Below are positions 61,308 through 64,000 of a stretch of DNA of 64,000 nt, one piece after another (positions within the stretch are counted from its first letter, which is position 1; the number at the start of each line of letters is the position of its first letter). The position numbers were made by a program, and so were the translations under genes. The DNA comes from Parablautia muri. Its GTDB lineage: Bacteria > Bacillota > Clostridia > Lachnospirales > Lachnospiraceae. Location: NCBI RefSeq assembly GCF_009917485.1, contig NZ_QZDT01000014.1:47009-111008 (forward strand), written 5' to 3'. The notes beneath the pieces were generated by a model. The model saw only the letters and a program-made list of their open reading frames with translations. It did no database searches and was not told the DNA's origin.

Positions 61308-61937
61308 CTAATTTACCTTATATCTCAAAATTGTTTTAAGCTTATCCTCTTTTGTTCTATTAGTTAAATAGATTTCTCTGTGACAATCTGATATGCGTTG
61401 CAGACCATTTTCTTCTGCAAATTTATCCATTTGCTCAAAAGAGAATGGTTCATTGTCATATGAGCCAGTATGCAGAATTTCAATACATTTTCCGTCATGT
61501 ATCGTATCAAAAATAATATTTTCATACAGTCTGTTTGGCTTTTTAATTTTTACCTTTTCCAATGCAGCACATACCATTTCCGCTGTGATAAAATCCGGCT
61601 GACGTATCATAATGGTATATTCCAAATTTTCTTTTATGAGTTTACCCGTAGCAGATTCCGTTTCAACGTTTTTCTGTTTCCAGATACCCTCTAAAGGATA
61701 AACCGTAAAGTCGTGGATTTCATTTGATAAAATATTTTTAGTTGCAGTAGATTTATAACCCATTTTAATAGCATACGCTAATGAAAAGAGAGCTCCTACC
61801 TTATCTGAAAAATCTGTGTCGTTAGGATTTCCGCTTCCCTTAATCATAATAAAATTTTGTATGGGTATATCTACCAAAGCGGGTATACTCTTTGCTCCAT
61901 ACAGAGCTTTTTCGTGCTTTCTCCATTCAAATTTCAT
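61308..61937 (-). CDS. GyrI-like small-molecule-binding protein
   Basis: 209 residues, matching the two-part GyrI-like (SOUL/AraC effector-like) fold: FEWRKHEKALYGAKSIPALVDIPIQNFIMIKGSGNPNDTDFSDKVGALFSLAYAIK and, later, IIFDTIHDGKCIEILHTGSYDNEPFSFEQMDKFAEENGL with HREIYLTNRTKEDKLKTILRYKV. These proteins bind small hydrophobic compounds; function is mostly unknown. It is encoded just downstream of the WYL regulator and carries a copy of the same upstream motif (61971-61999), so that regulator likely controls it. ATG at 61937 with GGAGG upstream. Confidence 0.87.
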   Translation of the reverse strand: MKFEWRKHEKALYGAKSIPALVDIPIQNFIMIKGSGNPNDTDFSDKVGALFSLAYAIKMGYKSTATKNILSNEIHDFTVYPLEGIWKQKNVETESATGKLIKENLEYTIMIRQPDFITAEMVCAALEKVKIKKPNRLYENIIFDTIHDGKCIEILHTGSYDNEPFSFEQMDKFAEENGLQRISDCHREIYLTNRTKEDKLKTILRYKVN

Positions 61938-61970
61938 ATCAGCACCTCCTTATGGAAACAGTGTATCAAA

Positions 61971-61999
61971 TATAACCTGACGCCCAATGTCATGTTCTA
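61971..61999. promoter_or_regulatory. Shared motif upstream of the GyrI-like gene
   Basis: On the minus strand TAGAACATGACATTGGGCGTCAGGTTATA. It resembles the stretch at 62919-62947 upstream of the WYL regulator, sharing AACATGACATT and GACG/GTCAGG(G)TT. Possible common operator. It overlaps the WYL gene's 3' end. Confidence 0.5.
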
Positions 62000-62889
62000 T
62001 ATTTTTCCTGCATTTTCTGTAATCTTTTTTTCATCTGCTCCCGTATAGACTGTGGTTCTATTACCTCAACGCTATCCGAAAAAGACATCACATAAGAATA
62101 CAGAACCTCATTGTAGGGTAAATCTACTTGGACATATAAATTTCCCTGTGAATCTTCTGTTATGTTATCTGTAAATTCATCATAAACACGAAAAGCCGCT
62201 TGCCTGTCAAATTTCAACTTAACGGCAACAGTATTTTCAACTTGTATTTGTTTTTCGATTTTTGTCGGTGTTAAATCTTGCGTAAAAGTTTCAGACAGCA
62301 TTTCAAGCTCTTTTATTCTCGTCAACTTAAAAAAGCGGTAATCATTTCTTAACAGGCAAAAAGAATATAAATACCAGCTTTTGCTCTTGAATACTAACCG
62401 AATAGGTCTTACATTTCTTTTCTCTTTATTTCCTTTTCCGCTAAAATAGCAAAAGGAAATAGTTCTCTTTTGGAAAATGGCTTCTTTGATGATATTAAAT
62501 GTATCTTGCTGTGGGGTACGATGCGCCCAGTCTGAAAAATCAACTTCAATCCAATTTGTAGATTTTATCTGAAATAAACCGCTTAACTTTGTAAGCAACT
62601 CATTAGAGTTTTTTTCTGTGGTCACAATCATTCCTTGTAGTGCTGTTAGCATTTGTTCCTGTTCTTGTTCAGAAAACAAAGATTTATCCAGCGTATAATC
62701 GTTAAGGATAGAAATACCTCCCCCTTTTCCCTGTGTTGCATAAATAGGGATTCCAACACTGCTTATGGAGTCAATATCTCTGTAAATGGTTCTGATTGAT
62801 ACTTCAAATTTTTGAGCAAGTTCGGGGGCGGTTGCCTTTCCGTTCTGTAAAAGATAATATACAATTCTAAATAATCTGCTTTCCCGCAT
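61990..62889 (-). CDS. YafY-type WYL-domain transcriptional regulator
   Basis: 299 residues from the ATG at 62889 (GGAGG 8 bases upstream). N-terminal HTH (LFRIVYYLLQNGKATAPELAQKFEVSIRTIYRDID) and a C-terminal WYL region, of which the WYLYSFCLLRNDYRFFKLTRI motif is visible, plus a WCX-like end. These proteins are ligand-sensing transcription factors, and the WYL domain may bind a small molecule or nucleic acid. It is transcribed toward the GyrI-like gene, which starts 52 bases beyond its stop. A TATAACAT/ATGTTATA inverted repeat lies in its leader. Confidence 0.9.
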   Translation of the reverse strand: MRESRLFRIVYYLLQNGKATAPELAQKFEVSIRTIYRDIDSISSVGIPIYATQGKGGGISILNDYTLDKSLFSEQEQEQMLTALQGMIVTTEKNSNELLTKLSGLFQIKSTNWIEVDFSDWAHRTPQQDTFNIIKEAIFQKRTISFCYFSGKGNKEKRNVRPIRLVFKSKSWYLYSFCLLRNDYRFFKLTRIKELEMLSETFTQDLTPTKIEKQIQVENTVAVKLKFDRQAAFRVYDEFTDNITEDSQGNLYVQVDLPYNEVLYSYVMSFSDSVEVIEPQSIREQMKKRLQKMQEKYRT

Positions 62890-62909
62890 TTTCATCACCT
62901 CCCGTATAT

Positions 62910-62947
62910 TATAACATATAAACCCGTCAATGGAATGTCATGTTATA
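62910..62947. promoter_or_regulatory. Inverted repeat in the WYL regulator leader
   Basis: TATAACAT (62910-62917) and ATGTTATA (62940-62947), with the AACATGACATT motif (minus strand) at its outer edge. It lies between the divergent WYL and XRE genes, so it may serve both. Confidence 0.5.
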
Positions 62948-63107
62948 AAAAATGAAGAGAGTGTCGAAATACGGCAAAAAAACCGTCATTTTGCTGAATA
63001 TAACATATTCGCAACACACTGTTGACAATGTTCCATTCAGAAAAGATAGAAAGTTACAATCTAATCCGATAAGATTGACCTATCAAAACAAACCAAGGAG
63101 GGCACAT

Positions 63108-63890
63108 ATGACATTCGGAGAAAAATTGTTTAAGTTAAGAAAAGAAAAAGGGCTTTCACAGGAAGCACTTGCCGAACAAATCGGAACAACCAGACAGGCG
63201 ATTAGCAAGTGGGAAAATAATCAAGGATTTCCGGAAACAGAAAAGCTGTTACAATTATCCAATATCTTTGAAACATCTACAGACTTTCTGTTGAAAGACG
63301 AGAAATCCTCTAACACTATAAACGAGAGAGGATATTATGTAAGCAAGGAAATGGCAACAGGATTTATCGCAAACCAGAAAAAAATATGCAGATATGTCGG
63401 TATAGGATTTATGTCGTGGGCATTGGCGGGAATACCATATGTCATGTTTACATCTAATTTGACATGGCGTTTCTTAGGAGTGGCAATTTTTATTATCATA
63501 GGCATTAGTTCTTTTGTTTTAGGCTCATTTTCGGAACAAGAACAATACAAAGTCTTGAGAGAAGAACCTCTGATACTTGATTATGCGTATTTGCAAGAAT
63601 TATCTAATGCGTATCAAGCAAAAAAGAGAATTTATGTTGCTATGTCCGTTCCAAGTATTATTTTATTTATAGTCGGTATTCTGGTAGTATCTTTAACTAT
63701 GAGCGGCAAGTTTGGTTGGTCAGAGTACCATTCGTTTGTGTTTTTGGGACTGGCAATAGGACTTTTTGGGTTTTGCTATTTTATTGGAGTTATGGGGGCT
63801 TACGAATTGCTGATTAAAAGCGAGCAATATTCTTCTTGTTTATCGTTTAAGTTAAAACGCAAAATAAAAGATAAAATCAATAATCTTTGA
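63108..63890 (+). CDS. XRE-family HTH protein with membrane domain
   Basis: 260 residues from the ATG at 63108 (GGAGG 6 bases upstream); the frame extending to 62952 has no ribosome site. HTH_3 domain at about 1-60 (FGEKLFKLRKEKGLSQEALAEQIGTTRQAISKWENNQGFPETEKLLQLSNIF), then a linker and four hydrophobic helices (GIGFMSWALAGIPYVMF, FLGVAIFIIIGISSFVLGSF, VAMSVPSIILFIVGILVVSL, HSFVFLGLAIGLFGFCYFIGVMG). A membrane-tethered repressor is plausible; such proteins are frequent in Firmicutes and their targets are seldom known. A promoter-like TTGACA lies at 63022. Confidence 0.85.
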   Translation: MTFGEKLFKLRKEKGLSQEALAEQIGTTRQAISKWENNQGFPETEKLLQLSNIFETSTDFLLKDEKSSNTINERGYYVSKEMATGFIANQKKICRYVGIGFMSWALAGIPYVMFTSNLTWRFLGVAIFIIIGISSFVLGSFSEQEQYKVLREEPLILDYAYLQELSNAYQAKKRIYVAMSVPSIILFIVGILVVSLTMSGKFGWSEYHSFVFLGLAIGLFGFCYFIGVMGAYELLIKSEQYSSCLSFKLKRKIKDKINNL

Positions 63891-64000
63891 GGCTGTAAAA
63901 AATCTTGTGTCTATGGGGATTTAAGCTTCTCTGATAAGAGTTCGATATGTAAAATTTTGCTGTCTATTTTATGAATTTATTGTTGTCGAATGTTCTTTCT

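Noticed and set aside
1..64000. tRNA or rRNA genes
   Set aside because: I saw no cloverleaf with the expected TTCGA loop and acceptor pairing, and no rRNA signature; a tRNA scan would settle it.

Overview
The window looks like a chromosome segment from an anaerobic gut Firmicute of the Lachnospiraceae type. The reasons are a low-to-moderate GC content, strong AGGAGG ribosome sites, a complete thl-crt-hbd-bcd-etfB-etfA butyryl-CoA operon, ferredoxin-fused aldo/keto reductases, a flavin reductase-rubredoxin fusion, and several GHKL/LytTR and BlaI/M56 regulatory pairs. Almost every gene lies on the minus strand. The species call is inference; no rRNA, tRNA, CRISPR array or intact insertion sequence was found.

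Layout, left to right. 0-9.3 kb holds housekeeping and miscellaneous genes: the 5' part of folC, a FapA/DUF342 protein, a DUF3048 lipoprotein-like protein, an SOS-controlled YolD plus Y-family polymerase pair with a LexA box inside its promoter, an MBL-fold hydrolase, a GNAT acetyltransferase, an AIM24-like protein, rhaM and a methyltransferase. 9.4-14.5 kb is a redox block: two divergent AKR-ferredoxin enzymes, the flavin reductase-rubredoxin protein and a MATE pump. 14.6-24.3 kb is carbohydrate metabolism: a GlgX-type debranching enzyme, then a binding protein, two permeases, a beta-propeller glycosidase and a membrane AraC regulator, with a LacI-type palindrome upstream. 24.3-31.1 kb is the butyrate operon, with its own promoter and a final terminator.

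31.1-37.9 kb is the most unusual part. It has a secreted protein made of four repeats, a decayed patch (HTH gene with an A6 frameshift, HicB remnant, truncated protein kinase, C-terminal orphan), and an hflK/hflC pair preceded by what looks like a complete yybP-ykoY manganese riboswitch with an overlapping terminator. Three dispersed repeat families cluster here. One is a 90-nt element that ends exactly on a start codon. It forms the 5' leader of three unrelated genes: the MBL hydrolase, the four-repeat protein and the truncated kinase.

37.9-49.7 kb has an M23 peptidase, a HisJ-type phosphatase, an ABC-2 exporter (two permeases plus ATPase) and a second ABC exporter with a lipoprotein, preceded by a LytTR/GHKL two-component pair. 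49.7-59.8 kb is a stress and antimicrobial-sensing block: a response regulator-kinase-ATPase-FtsX permease operon, a BlaI repressor with two operators and an M56 protease whose extracellular part carries 30-residue repeats, a coiled-coil protein of unknown function, and a second GHKL/LytTR pair. 59.8-61.2 kb is a graveyard in which an antimicrobial-type ABC transporter is fused by deletion to sigma-factor and HTH genes of a Tn916-type element. The last 3 kb hold a WYL regulator with its likely GyrI-like target and an XRE-type membrane protein.
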